This document shows positions 1 through 10,872 of a DNA stretch of 64,000 nucleotides, in pieces. Position 1 is the stretch's first letter. Every line of letters starts with the position of its first letter. Source of the DNA: Pristionchus mayeri (Eukaryota > Nematoda > Chromadorea > Rhabditida > Neodiplogasteridae); contig BTRK01000006.1 in NCBI GenBank assembly GCA_036245805.1, positions 38,072,901 to 38,136,900 of the forward strand. The letters are read 5' to 3'. A program made the position numbers and the translations under genes. Under the pieces are notes generated by a model. It saw only the letters and a program-made list of their open reading frames with translations, was not told the DNA's origin and ran no database searches.

Positions 1-29
1 CTAAATATTGCAAGAAGGCGACTTTGTAC

Positions 30-3000
30 TCAAATTATACACAAAACTAGATGAAAGTATTCATTTTTCAACTGAATGTAGTCATTGAGATCTAAAAAGG
101 AACGAGGAAAGAAGCTTGCCTTTAGCTCTGCCTCCTGCTGTTCGTGAGTGAGGAAGAAGTTGGCATTCGATTTGTGCAGTCTCTTCATGTTCAGCTCGAA
201 CAACCACGCTTCACCGATGTTCTTCAGCTTATTGTTCGTCCTTAAAATATTTTATTTAGTAAAAGTCTTTCGATAAAAACGTTTTTGGATAAACACTTGT
301 CGTAACGCCCTTAAACTCCTAAAATATACTCACATCTTGGCAATCTCTGCAGTCTGCGCTCGCTTCGCTGTGAGGATGAGCTGCTGCTGGATCTTCAACG
401 CCGTGAAGCTCTTCTTCAGCTCCTTTTGCAGCTGAATTCGAGTTTGATGAACAGTCCCAAAAGACTCTTCCAAACCTGGTCGATGAGCCTCTGCTGTCCT
501 CTCAACGCCTGTTCGTGCTCGAGCACCGTCTTCGCGTCCAGACTGCAAGTGAATACCATTTTCTTATGAATACATGCATGCTCTTCTGCTGATTTCAAGC
601 TTGCCCCACTATTCAATACCGAGCGCAACGATATTCGATTATCTGATTACTATGATTAGTTATATCGAAAGCTCACGTCGATTTGCTGTGCTTGTCTAGC
701 AGTTTGTTGATGGACTTCACGTGTGCGAATACTTGCTCTGCATCGGTAAGTCCACGCATGGCTGGGTCGACTTCCTCTGCCTCCTGTGGTTGAGGTGCCG
801 TCGGTTCACTGGGCGGCTGCTGCGGACTCTTCGACGGCTTGCGAGACGGCTCCCGAGGCAGCGTCAGCAGCGTCTTGGGAGGCCCCTGAAAACATTGTCT
901 ATATTTATTTTATATTATAGTCAATTCTTCGCTACTACCTATCCTCTTGAATAAATTAAGAATAAGTAATAGGTACGGACCCTGGCGGTAACGGAAGAAT
1001 TAGACGAGGTCGACTGCGCCCTCGATGTCCTCTGGACAGTCACCGGGAGCGAGCTGTTCGAGGAGTTCGAGCGAAGCAGCGAGGAGATGGAGTTGCACTC
1101 GCCATTGTACGGCTGCGGCTTGCGATTGAGTGAGTTCGAGCGAGCACGCTCCTTCTGAGGACCCAGTGTCACCTGCAAAAACAATCTTGTATTGACTTTC
1201 ATATTTTTTAAAACAAGAAAAGTTCAGCAATCCGACCTGTCCTCCTGATCCGTTCTGGGCGAACAGCAGCGTGTCTCTGATGCCCGCAGCTCCGACCGTC
1301 CCCGGCTCGATGGGCCCGCTCGGCTGCTGGAACTGCAGCACCGGTTTGCCGTTCACGATGCTGAAAGGAAAATATTGACGTTTTCCAGACAATACGTATT
1401 ATAATTATTGATTTTGTCGCCACTATTTGCGTTGGACGTCCTCTCGTGGCAACTACACAGAATCCGATATGCTCAATTTAATTAGATACATACGTTATTC
1501 GGCATCCGATTGGCTTGCCGTCCCGGGGAATCGGAAGGTCATCCGTAGACGGCAACGTGGCGTAGAAGATCTCACCGTTTGCCGTTTTCATCTGGATCTG
1601 GAAAATTGAGATTTTCAAATAAAAATATGAAAATGTTAAAATTAAAATACCTTTCGCTCAATCTGCCCATTCTGCTGGGTGTGTGGAGAGAAGCTGAGTG
1701 TACTGAAAGTGGACGCAGTTGAAGTGGGTGGTGGAGGAGGAGGTGGATGACTGCCGTTAGACATCGAGAGGTGCCTGGAAATGGCCTTTTTGCTTTGCTA
1801 AACCTATTCCACATTACACTTCCAGAAAATCATTTTGATTTTAAAAATAGCTTGTAGATTTTTACTCAAAAATGTCCATACCTGCTGGGTGGTTGCAAAC
1901 TTCTCGCGATGCCTTGGTGCGGGTTGTTGGAGGGAAGGGAGTGACGCCTCGAAGAGAGCGATTCGTCTATCCGCGCCATCCCATTCCCATCGTACTCTTC
2001 CTGAAAGGAATCATTTTTCAAAATGGAAGAAACAAATTACGAAACGTGGATATTTAAATAAGCTTTTCTACATCAATTTGGTTCAAGTAAAAAAAATCGT
2101 ATCAGAATAGACTCACAATGATGGTGCTTGGGGAGGAGCTGGAGCTCGTGTTCGAGAGTGCCCTTTCACTTCTGATCTGGGGAGAATTCTCGAGGGTCGC
2201 CTCCATTCTCGCCTGCTCCTCCTTGAACTTCGCGATGATCTCCTGAAGAATTTTTCATGATTTCTGCCCTCTTTATCTGCAAAAAATTCGGTTTGTTGAT
2301 GTTTTGAGCTGCAGGGCGGAAGTAGCGTTGTGTGCTCGATCTAGTAAACCTGTCAGAGAGGGGGGAATATTTCCGGAGGGTGATCGATCTCCTCTCTTCT
2401 CGTGGAGTTGTTACTCACCTCCTTCACTCCATCCAATCGCATCATGATCGTTGTTTTGTCGCCTCCACACTTGAGGCCCCGCAATCGACATTCCTGCATC
2501 AGATCAGTCTTCTTGATATCGGCCAGTGAGAAGATCGGCCCGCGGAAGTTGGCGGGGTTCGAACATCGCTGCAAGGAATGACACACTTGAACTACCGTAG
2601 CCGACTTGTGAAATTGTAAAGATAAAAATAAAGACTAAAGAAAAATCTCTATCTTGAGAAAGGAATTCAATGTAATAAGGGTTTCGACAAACCTGCACAT
2701 TCTTCGAATGGATGATCATCGTTGAGTCAGGCGCCTCCTGATGCTCTGGGTACACTTGGTAGGTGATCGACTCGTCATCGTCTCCATATGGAATCGTTTC
2801 TCCCGAATCACTCTCTCCGCCATCCTCGTGATGCTGTATCGTTTGAGGAATACTCTGCAAGATATTCTGGATATTCCTCCATCAGCTTCGTCTTTTATCT
2901 ATTTCTTCTATCGAGGTTCATCCCTCGGCCCAAGTCTCCAAGATTCTCTCACGATGCCCATCACATTCCATTTCATCTCTCCCAGATCCTTCCAATCTGC

Positions 3001-6000
3001 CATTCCCCTTCTCCCCTTTCAATCGTCCCTCATGCAACTCTCGACTCTCGCCTTTTCGCTTGTTTTTGATCTACGCATCGTCGTTTGGCACGATTGTAAA
3101 ATGTGCTTGAGAAGAAGAAGATGAGAGAGAGAGAGGACACGACGTAAGAGTGAGACGACAGGCGCTTTCAACGGCTAAGAGAAGACCACTCGGGAGTGAG
3201 GCAAGAGAGGGGATTAGCAAAAAGTCCCGGTGATCGGATGTCGGCTACCCGATACTCCCCAAGGGCATTCAAAACAGAGAAGAAAAGTAAGCGAGTAGCG
3301 AAAGTGGAGGAAGAGGTAGGCCTCAAGGTTTTACTCATGAAAGAGAGTGGAACATCCTCCTCAGGGTGTTCTCAAGAAATTGGAGACTTCAAGATGTGCA
3401 GGTATAATAACTTCGTCAAGCGCAAGTCTCTTGATCACCACTACCCACTTATTTCATACCTGTGGTCCGACTTTTACGACTTCAGGCCGTGTTCTCCACT
3501 CGATGAACAGTTCCTGCTGCTTCATCATCGCCTCGAAGTTGTCCGGAATCGCCTAAAATCATCAAAATATTATTCCGTAAACATTTCTAAAAAACAACTT
3601 CGTAGTCGTCTAATAGCGCTATCGAATTGTTGTCCGTTGTATACTGCTATTTGTATTTCACGTTGTTTAACATTCTTTCGGTGCATTCGACCCCAAACGA
3701 TGCTATTGCGCTCTATCCCGGCACATCGATCTCATTAGCCCTGGTCATTGCCTGTTGTCACTGACAAGTGTCATCGGCCTTAGCCCCCTCTCCCCCTCCC
3801 TCTTCCCCTTCTCTCCCTCACCTCCGTCTCATCAATCCATGCGTCGATCGGACATCATTACGACTCTAGCAACCACCCTTTGTCTCGCATCTCGAGAGAT
3901 CACAAAGATCTTCTCTATTTCATGAGTGAGAGAGGGGAGGAAAGAGTACCCGGGATTCCCCGTGATCTTAAACTCAATCTAATCAAGCCAGAAAAACAAG
4001 CAGTTGTCATTCATTGATGTCACGGAGTGAGGCATCCGAACGTCGTCGCAAAGTATAAATTCCTCCGGGAAACAAACAGCAGTTGATTGTTATTGTGATG
4101 CAACGCGAGAGGCTACGCACAAGCGCGCATATTTATCACTCGACTCCTCTCGGAAATCCGGAAATTCCAGACAGCCACCTCAGACGAACTTTGTCTAGTC
4201 AATATGCCTGTCCTCAGTACTGATTCTCCACCCTCGCTCATCCTCGTTGTTTTCAGGCCCACCACAATCTTTAGTAGTTTTGTCACTCTCCCTTTGCTCT
4301 CTGACGTACAACCCGGGAATGTGCCAATTGTTCTGCTCTCGCATGAGAGAGTTAACGACTCAAGAGGAGGGAGGGGGAGGGGGATATTTGATTGAGGAGG
4401 GGTTCTTTTTGCTGCCGCTCCATTCCTCTTCCACGGCACGATTAATGAGCGACGCACGGAAGCGACCTCCTCGAGAGAGAGGAAGGGAATCGAATGATGG
4501 GGGGACTTTGCTCCCCGTGGTATTCGCGGGAACAAGGAGAAGGAAGGGGGAAGAAGCCGCAAACAAATAGTGGCTGCTCTGCAGACTGAGTAGTGGAATG
4601 AGTAAGAGGAGCGACAGGAGTCGTGTCGTCGAGTGAGAAATGATGATCTACCCCCCGCTCATTCAAAACAACTTGCGATCACCCACAGGATAATTGTGTC
4701 ACGAAGAGGATAGAACACTCAAGCAGTTCCCAAGAAATATCGAGGATTTTGGAAAAATCATTTAAAAACTGACGGTATACTCTGCGCCGCCCTTGCTGTC
4801 GGGTCCTTTCAATCGTCCCTTGGAGGGGCTGGGCTGTTGAGGATCCAGACGGGCGTAGGGATGAGGCTGCTGAAGAAGGGTACTATAGAAGCGAGAACTC
4901 GCAAGTCGAATAAAGGCAGAGCAACAAACCCTGGACTCGACTCGTCCGTACTTCCTTCCTCGTTGATCGTCTTGCTCTTCGGCGTCAATCATGCCTGATC
5001 AGGGTACGGTAGGCGGGGGATACTGTAGTGCATGGTACCTTGTTCAGCCTGAGCCGCGTACGCTTGAGCAGCTGCCGCGCGCGCCTCCTCTTCTTCGCGA
5101 ATTGATTCTGCATTGCATGACTTATTTTTTAATTAAAATTCCCGATTACAAGACGGCGCTCGCAGGTTAACACTGTTCAGGCTGCATCTATTCTATTTTG
5201 TAATAATTGTATTTAGAGATTGAAAGAAGCAATGAGGAAGGTTCAGCTCACCTTTGATCCGTAGTGAGCTGAGCAGGACTGATGGGGAGGGGGCTTGAGG
5301 AGTGGAGGGAGACGGCGACTCGAGTTCGCGTCGACTCGACGGAAACAGCAGTCGACCTTCTGGAAAACAAATTGTTGTCTTAAAGCTTGTACTTTATCAT
5401 CAAGTAATGTACGAGAGAAACGCAAGATTTATCAGTCTGAGAGTCTCGATAATGACAGGTAATCTCAAAGCATCTCTGGGGTAAGAGAGCCCTCCTCCCT
5501 GATCATCTATCATCGAGTGCAAAAAGCGCTCAAGGGGAGAACTCAGAACGGATTATCGAGGATCTGCCTATTGGAAAAGCGAGAAAACTATAGTTTTTGA
5601 AGATATATTTTTGAAATTTACCATCACTGTATTATTAAGGAACAAATTTTGAAAGAATAAACTAAATGGCCACTGCTTGCAGGCTATGCCTTCAAAATTC
5701 GCCCTAGACGCGATCGTCAATTTTCCCCGTGGCAGGCTCTCTTTGTCATGCAGTGGCGAATTCCACCCATTCTTTTCGTTTTCTGGATGTTCTTAGATGC
5801 CCCTTAGTGTCACGTACTCATTTCTTTCTCTATGGCGAACGTTGAGGGTTGGGTAGGGATTGTGATGGGGGTCAGGAGAGGGGAACGTGTTGTGTGTGAG
5901 TGAGTGTGTGGGCAGTGATCAGCAGCAGTGGTCGTAATCAACAGACCTCCTGCCTAACAAAACACATCAATTCCGGAACCTCCTCCGCCATGTGGACAGC

Positions 6001-9000
6001 AGAGACGTGCAGCGAATTGCCACCCAATTGCGAAAATACGGGTATAAACACTCTGCTCGTTTCGAGTTACGAAACGCATTTCGCGATGATTCATGCAATC
6101 TAAGCAAGAATATGAACGCAAGATCGCATTTTTCCGGATATCTGTTCATGACTCTCAACTGACCCTTGATGGCCTCCTCTAGTTCTGCATCTGCCTGCAG
6201 GATCTTCTTCGTCACGAGATCGAGCGGGCCCGGTCTCGACTTCAACTTCCGATTGAGATTGGAGACGACCGCTTGCTTTCGCAGCTGATGCGTCTTCTCG
6301 CCCACGAATGGCTCCACCAACGGGTCTGCAATGTTGGATAACTAATATCGAAATAAATATATTCATCATAATTTCTATTTTCGGGGGATTACGGAAGGGA
6401 AAACATAAGCAGGGTAGAAACAAATGACCCGGAGGAGTTCTCTAATAGTTGGGCAGAGCTTTCTCTTATCTGCTTGGCATGACCAACTGTCGTCTTACGT
6501 TCACTTGAAAGGCAAGGATCAATCTTCCCCTGCCTTCTCTCCACTCAACCGACTCTCAAAACAGCGGAGATTCCTCCCCGTTTACTTCCCCAAGGTGTAG
6601 TAGGTCATGGGGGAGAGGGGAAGGGGATACCTGTGAGGAGGATGTGCTTGCGAATGAGACACTGCTTCGAGGGCCGTTCTTGGATCTTTCGCTTGAGGAA
6701 TTCCCGACGCTGCTGAGTCGACGGGAGATTCTCAGCGATGCCTGAGATGGAACAGAAATATTAGCCAATGGTGTCAATGTGATGACATTGTAGATGCCAT
6801 TGAACATTTTGGTGAGAAGTATGACAAGCATATTGATCAAAGGATGCCAAAGCAATCAAATTCGTGACGCGCGTTCATGAAAAGATTTTCGTGAGAAATA
6901 TGTCGCACATATTGATCAAAGGGTGCCAAAGTGATCAAATTGTGGACGCGAATTCACTGATCAAAGGCTAATGGAATAGCGAAGGGAGATGAGAAGGTCG
7001 AGAGAAGACCTCTGATCTGCTACTATCAAGAGTGAGAGCGAGAAGGAAGAGAGGATAGACGATGGGGAGATTCGATAAGCGTGAATGATTCATGCGACAT
7101 TGCACAAGATCCGCTGGAAGAGTAGCTCAAGTGTGAGTCAAGTGAGAGAATGCGGGTGTGCATCAGATAACAGCGGGTCTCGAGGCGTCTGAGCTGTTGA
7201 TGTGTTTGAGGGGGAGGATCCGGAAGAAGAAGGGTCAGCTGTATAGGACGTGGTCCGCACAACAGAGAAAAAAGAAAGGGAAGAAAGAGAAGGAAGAGAA
7301 GTAGCAAGTAAGAAAAAGGAGGAAGGACGGAGAGCGTGGTGACTGATCAAAGCCATGTGTGTGTGCAGGATGGGGGCGAGGTTGCAGAGCAGAGGACCAT
7401 GTGATCATGACTGACCACCCCGGAATAGATCGGCCTACCCCCGCATCCAACGAACAACCCCTCGTCTCTTTTATTGTGCACGCAAATGTCTATGCGCTCG
7501 TCTACTCGCGCCACATGGCAGAAGAGGAGGAATCGTGACTCGAACTCCTGTCTACTTCTCCCTTACGTCAGGAGAAATTCCTGAGAGAATCAGGAATCAC
7601 GCGCTGAAAGCTGCTCAGGCGCCGCTTTTTAGGCAAGAACCATGATAAGCAGCCGCCATTCGGCCCGATGTAATGAGACAAGAAAGAGCCGGGTTCCGAT
7701 TCTCCTTCGGATTGAGTCGAGAAAACTACGCTGATCAGGCGACGAAAAAGAATGACACATGTTGAGTGCCATGTGAAAAGAGAGCCATTCGGTATGTTGG
7801 CAGGGCGGCAAAAAGCGCGGAATCCGCGGATTCGTACAGGAAGATTCCGAAAGGATGACGAAATGGGGGGTGCTTGCGCATCTCTGAAGGAATCAGCGCA
7901 CATCTGTGAGGAATGCGCGAAATGTAGGGAGGAAAAGGGCAAGTGAGCATCTCCGCAGATGTTTCCAACGCGCGAGCGCGCGCCGAAAGTACGGGAGGCG
8001 TGACTCTGCCATCTCTCGATGATCCGAGGGAGAGAAGGACCCGTACAGATGTGTGTCCCCCTCTCTCCTCATTCACATTGAGCAGGAAGCAGATCGGGAA
8101 TCGAAAGGGCAATTTCGATGGCTGAATGCTATGAGAAGAGAGAACAGAACGAATTCGAGTGAGAGAGATTGTGAAATTAGCGTGCGCGCGCTATCCTGAG
8201 CCTATCATGGCTCAGGATCTGGATAAGAATAGAACTACGGTTCACAAGTTGATCAGCAAGGATCAGATGAGATGGAGGCACTAGATCACGGGCGAGTCGC
8301 ACTCTGGAGACACTAATAGACAGCGAAGTACTAGCGGAAGAGGGTCTAAGAAGTCGAGGAATGAGTGATACGAAAACAAGGAGATCAAGCGGTGTGGAGA
8401 GAAGAAGAGGGAGGAGAGAGACGAGGAGGGGAGGGGAGGAGGGGGGAGGGGAGGGGGAGATGGGAGATCGAAGGCATGCCAGTTGTTCGTCTTTCAATGC
8501 CTTTCTGCAGTCCTTCGAGACGTGCATCGGGGCTCCCTCTTACACTATACGCAATTGAAATAAGCATAAGCGACTCGAGACCGAGGAGGCCTTTGGATCA
8601 CCGCCCCAGGGCGTTCCCCTTCCATATATTCAGCTGCTGCGAAGGGGGACCGAAATAATTAAAATCTATCAGAAAATTGATAAGGATCTGTTCAGAAACT
8701 TGAAGTTCTGAAGAATTTGATGCAATAGTGAGGTCGTAACTTCCATCTCGAGAAGGAACAATTCGGAGGGATCCAAATGGCCATTCTCCCTTTGCCTTAT
8801 CATGGTTTTATCGTCGACGTGCATCCAGAGCGGAGCAAGGCCATTGCCTTTTCGTGTGGCATTTGGATGGAAATGCGCGCCCTTCTCCTTCTCATCTTCG
8901 TGTTTCAGTGGATTCCCTGCATTCTCCAATCTGCCCCGATATTCTCAGACCAATTGAGTGAATGAGAGAGGGGGGAAGAGGAGGAGGACGAAGGACGAAG

Positions 9001-10105
9001 GAGAGATGGGTGAAGAAGGGAGTAATGGAGGAATGGAAAAAAGAGAGAACCGAATGGATGAGCGGAGGAGATCTCGGCAAGAAATTATACCCATACGTCT
9101 CAGCAGATATTTGAGAACGCTTCGAGGAGTGAAATTGCAGCTTAGAGGGACTAGGCAGTGCCAAAGAAAGCATTACGAAAGAACTAACTAGGAGGTCCCC
9201 TAGTTTAGAGAGTGACGAACACAGGCAGCTGATAGGTTACAGAAATTATGACTTCGGAAAAGCGAGACTGACTAGTGATCAATTCAGCTGACTGTGTGAT
9301 GTGATATGCAATTATGCAGCTTCATAGCAATTGCAGCTGTGAGAACAGAACTGCTCATTTATAAGGAAGCTGCGAGACCATAATGAATGGTTGAATGAGC
9401 AAACGACTTCCTTGATGTTTTCGATGCGAGCATCCGCGTGTTTTTGCAAAATAGAGACGATTTGCAAGTGATGCCGTATGATTAACACTTGGTACAAAGA
9501 GGAGAACATGACAAAGCGATCGAAGAATCGCCACGCATTTCGGAATTTCCATTAATTAATCATAATATTCTCACCTGATTCATCTCTCTGAACTCTATTC
9601 ACATCCTCGTGGACAGCTGGAGGTGGGGGCAGGGCTGGTTGCAGGAATTGGAACGTCGGAACCCGATCATTGTTTGGTGCGACCCGAAAGGGAAGCTTCC
9701 CCGTGTACGAATTGGGAATAAGCAGAACCTGCAAAAATTAGATCGTCTGAATTCTAAAGAAAACAACTTTACATGCTCACGTAGACCATTATGTATCAGA
9801 GAAATTCTTAGAGATAGACGACATCCTAAGAACAAACACTCGAAAGAAGGAAGCACTCCCATCGTTCTGGTTGCCAACAACAAGATAAATAATACATCTA
9901 GAAGTAAATAGATAATCTCCCATAGGAAATCGATTTCATTCTTGTTCCAGGATTATGATAATTTTGCATGTTCCAGCACTCTGGTTACTGTATTAGGAGA
10001 TAATCGATAAACTGGGGGTACCGGCTGCGAGTTGGGTAGGAAGGCTATTCGGGGGAGAGCCGCCTGGGCTATTGGCGCTGGCGCCGGAGCGATCTTTGTG
10101 CTCAT
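30..10105 (-). CDS. Myocardin-related transcription factor (MRTF)-like, RPEL + SAP + coiled coil, 875 aa
   Basis: Predicted actin-regulated SRF coactivator. Exons (minus strand): 10105-10022, 9728-9575, 6741-6631, 6325-6164, 5359-5252, 5107-5039, 4994-4930, 4869-4774, 3552-3460, 2854-2693, 2568-2419, 2242-2117, 2000-1882, 1774-1651, 1597-1494, 1360-1237, 1172-981, 885-677, 542-476, 431-334, 240-30. All have GT/AG sites and matching phase, giving 876 codons with stop. Seen: an RPEL motif at about residues 94-115 (FLKRKIQERPSKQCLIRKHI) and a second at about 139-160 (LNRKLKSRPGPLDLVTKKIL); a SAP domain at about 384-416 (DIKKTDLMQECRLRGLKC); a Leu/Gln-rich coiled coil at about 750-830. RPEL-SAP-zipper is the MRTF order; PHACTR proteins have RPEL but no SAP. 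Known for the family: RPELs bind G-actin, SAP/zipper give DNA contact and dimerisation. Only two RPELs are visible; the usual first one was not found. The ATG follows a likely trans-splice acceptor. The C-terminal activation region is not recognisable. Confidence 0.85.
3553..4773 (-). other. 1.2-kb intron of the MRTF-like gene
   Basis: No coding exon, RNA gene or repeat recognised. The sense (minus) strand is purine/pyrimidine skewed, with C-rich runs on the plus strand around 3783-3830. Open frames here are shadows of the skewed composition. Confidence 0.5.
6742..9574 (-). other. 2.8-kb intron of the MRTF-like gene with G-run block
   Basis: No exon recognised. It contains a purine-rich block on the plus strand at 8395-8460 with several runs of four or more G, a potential quadruplex on the template strand. 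It also contains two related copies of a short AT-rich unit at about 6845-6955 (both with TATTGATCAAAGG). An alternative internal promoter cannot be excluded. Confidence 0.45.
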
Positions 10106-10124
10106 CGTAGTGGAAGTGCTGAAA
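10106..10124 (-). promoter_or_regulatory. Likely spliced-leader acceptor and short 5' UTR of the MRTF-like gene
   Basis: On the minus strand a pyrimidine-rich TTTCAG (AG at 10120-10119) lies 13 nt before the ATG at 10105. No upstream exon with compatible coding sequence was found. This is the usual layout of an SL1 trans-splice site in nematodes; it could instead be the acceptor of an unseen 5' exon. Confidence 0.5.
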
Positions 10125-10872
10125 GATGAGAAGATCCTCGCAATGTTTCTCAATAGATGGATGGGAAAACAGGCGTTCTCGTCTCAAGGAGTGGAATGGC
10201 GATGTGATGGAGAAGGAGAAGAAGGAGATAGAAAAGGACGAATCGATGCAAGAAAAAGGAAGCAATGACTAATCCGATGGGGCGGAGTGACTCCCGGGAG
10301 AACTCTCTGCTCTGTGCCCGATTAAGGTAAGGGAGAGTGAGCACTTACTGTGTATCATGGATCGATCACCGCATGCTCTTCCCTGTCGATTCCCCGTAGT
10401 CGAGCTTCTCTCCCTCTCTCCCTTCTCGCTCCTCTCAGCAAACTATCGCAGATCCCCCGTGAAACTGCGCGAGTTCTAGACAAACAGCCCCATTCGCCCC
10501 ATTCAAAGCCGCCTACCGTCCTCGGAAAAGCGCGGGGAGAGACGGCCCGCGCAATGTCTGCACTCTCTCGCTTGCGCGGGATCTCTCGCACCGTTTTTGG
10601 CAAGTAGCCAAGAGAGCCGGCTAGGTTCATTATTTATGCTTGTTTTTTCTTCATAATTTTATTTTAAATTTTAATTTTAGAGATTTCAAGAAGTTCCCAT
10701 CTCGACTCAATTAATCTTCCATCCTTGATCCCCTGAGTAATGGGACACTTGCAGATCGCGTGATTCGATATGGCGGAATCCCCTCTGATTCGAGTCCCGA
10801 TCGCTCCTCCCTTCTTCTTCCTCCCTCTTCTTCATCCTCCACCAACTGGCCCTCAGTCTGCTTCATCACAAG
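10125..10872. promoter_or_regulatory. Divergent intergenic region between MRTF-like and two-Ig genes
   Basis: 750 bases between two divergently transcribed genes, so it should hold both promoters. It contains a GC-rich patch around 10490-10620 with a perfect 9-bp inverted repeat (CCCGCGCAA at 10546-10554, TTGCGCGGG at 10572-10580). No TATA box assigned. Open frames on both strands at 10350-10630 lack any family match. Confidence 0.4.

Noticed and set aside
10350..10630. Overlapping frames of 85 and 91 codons on both strands
   Set aside because: GC-rich promoter region between divergent genes; no family match on either strand.
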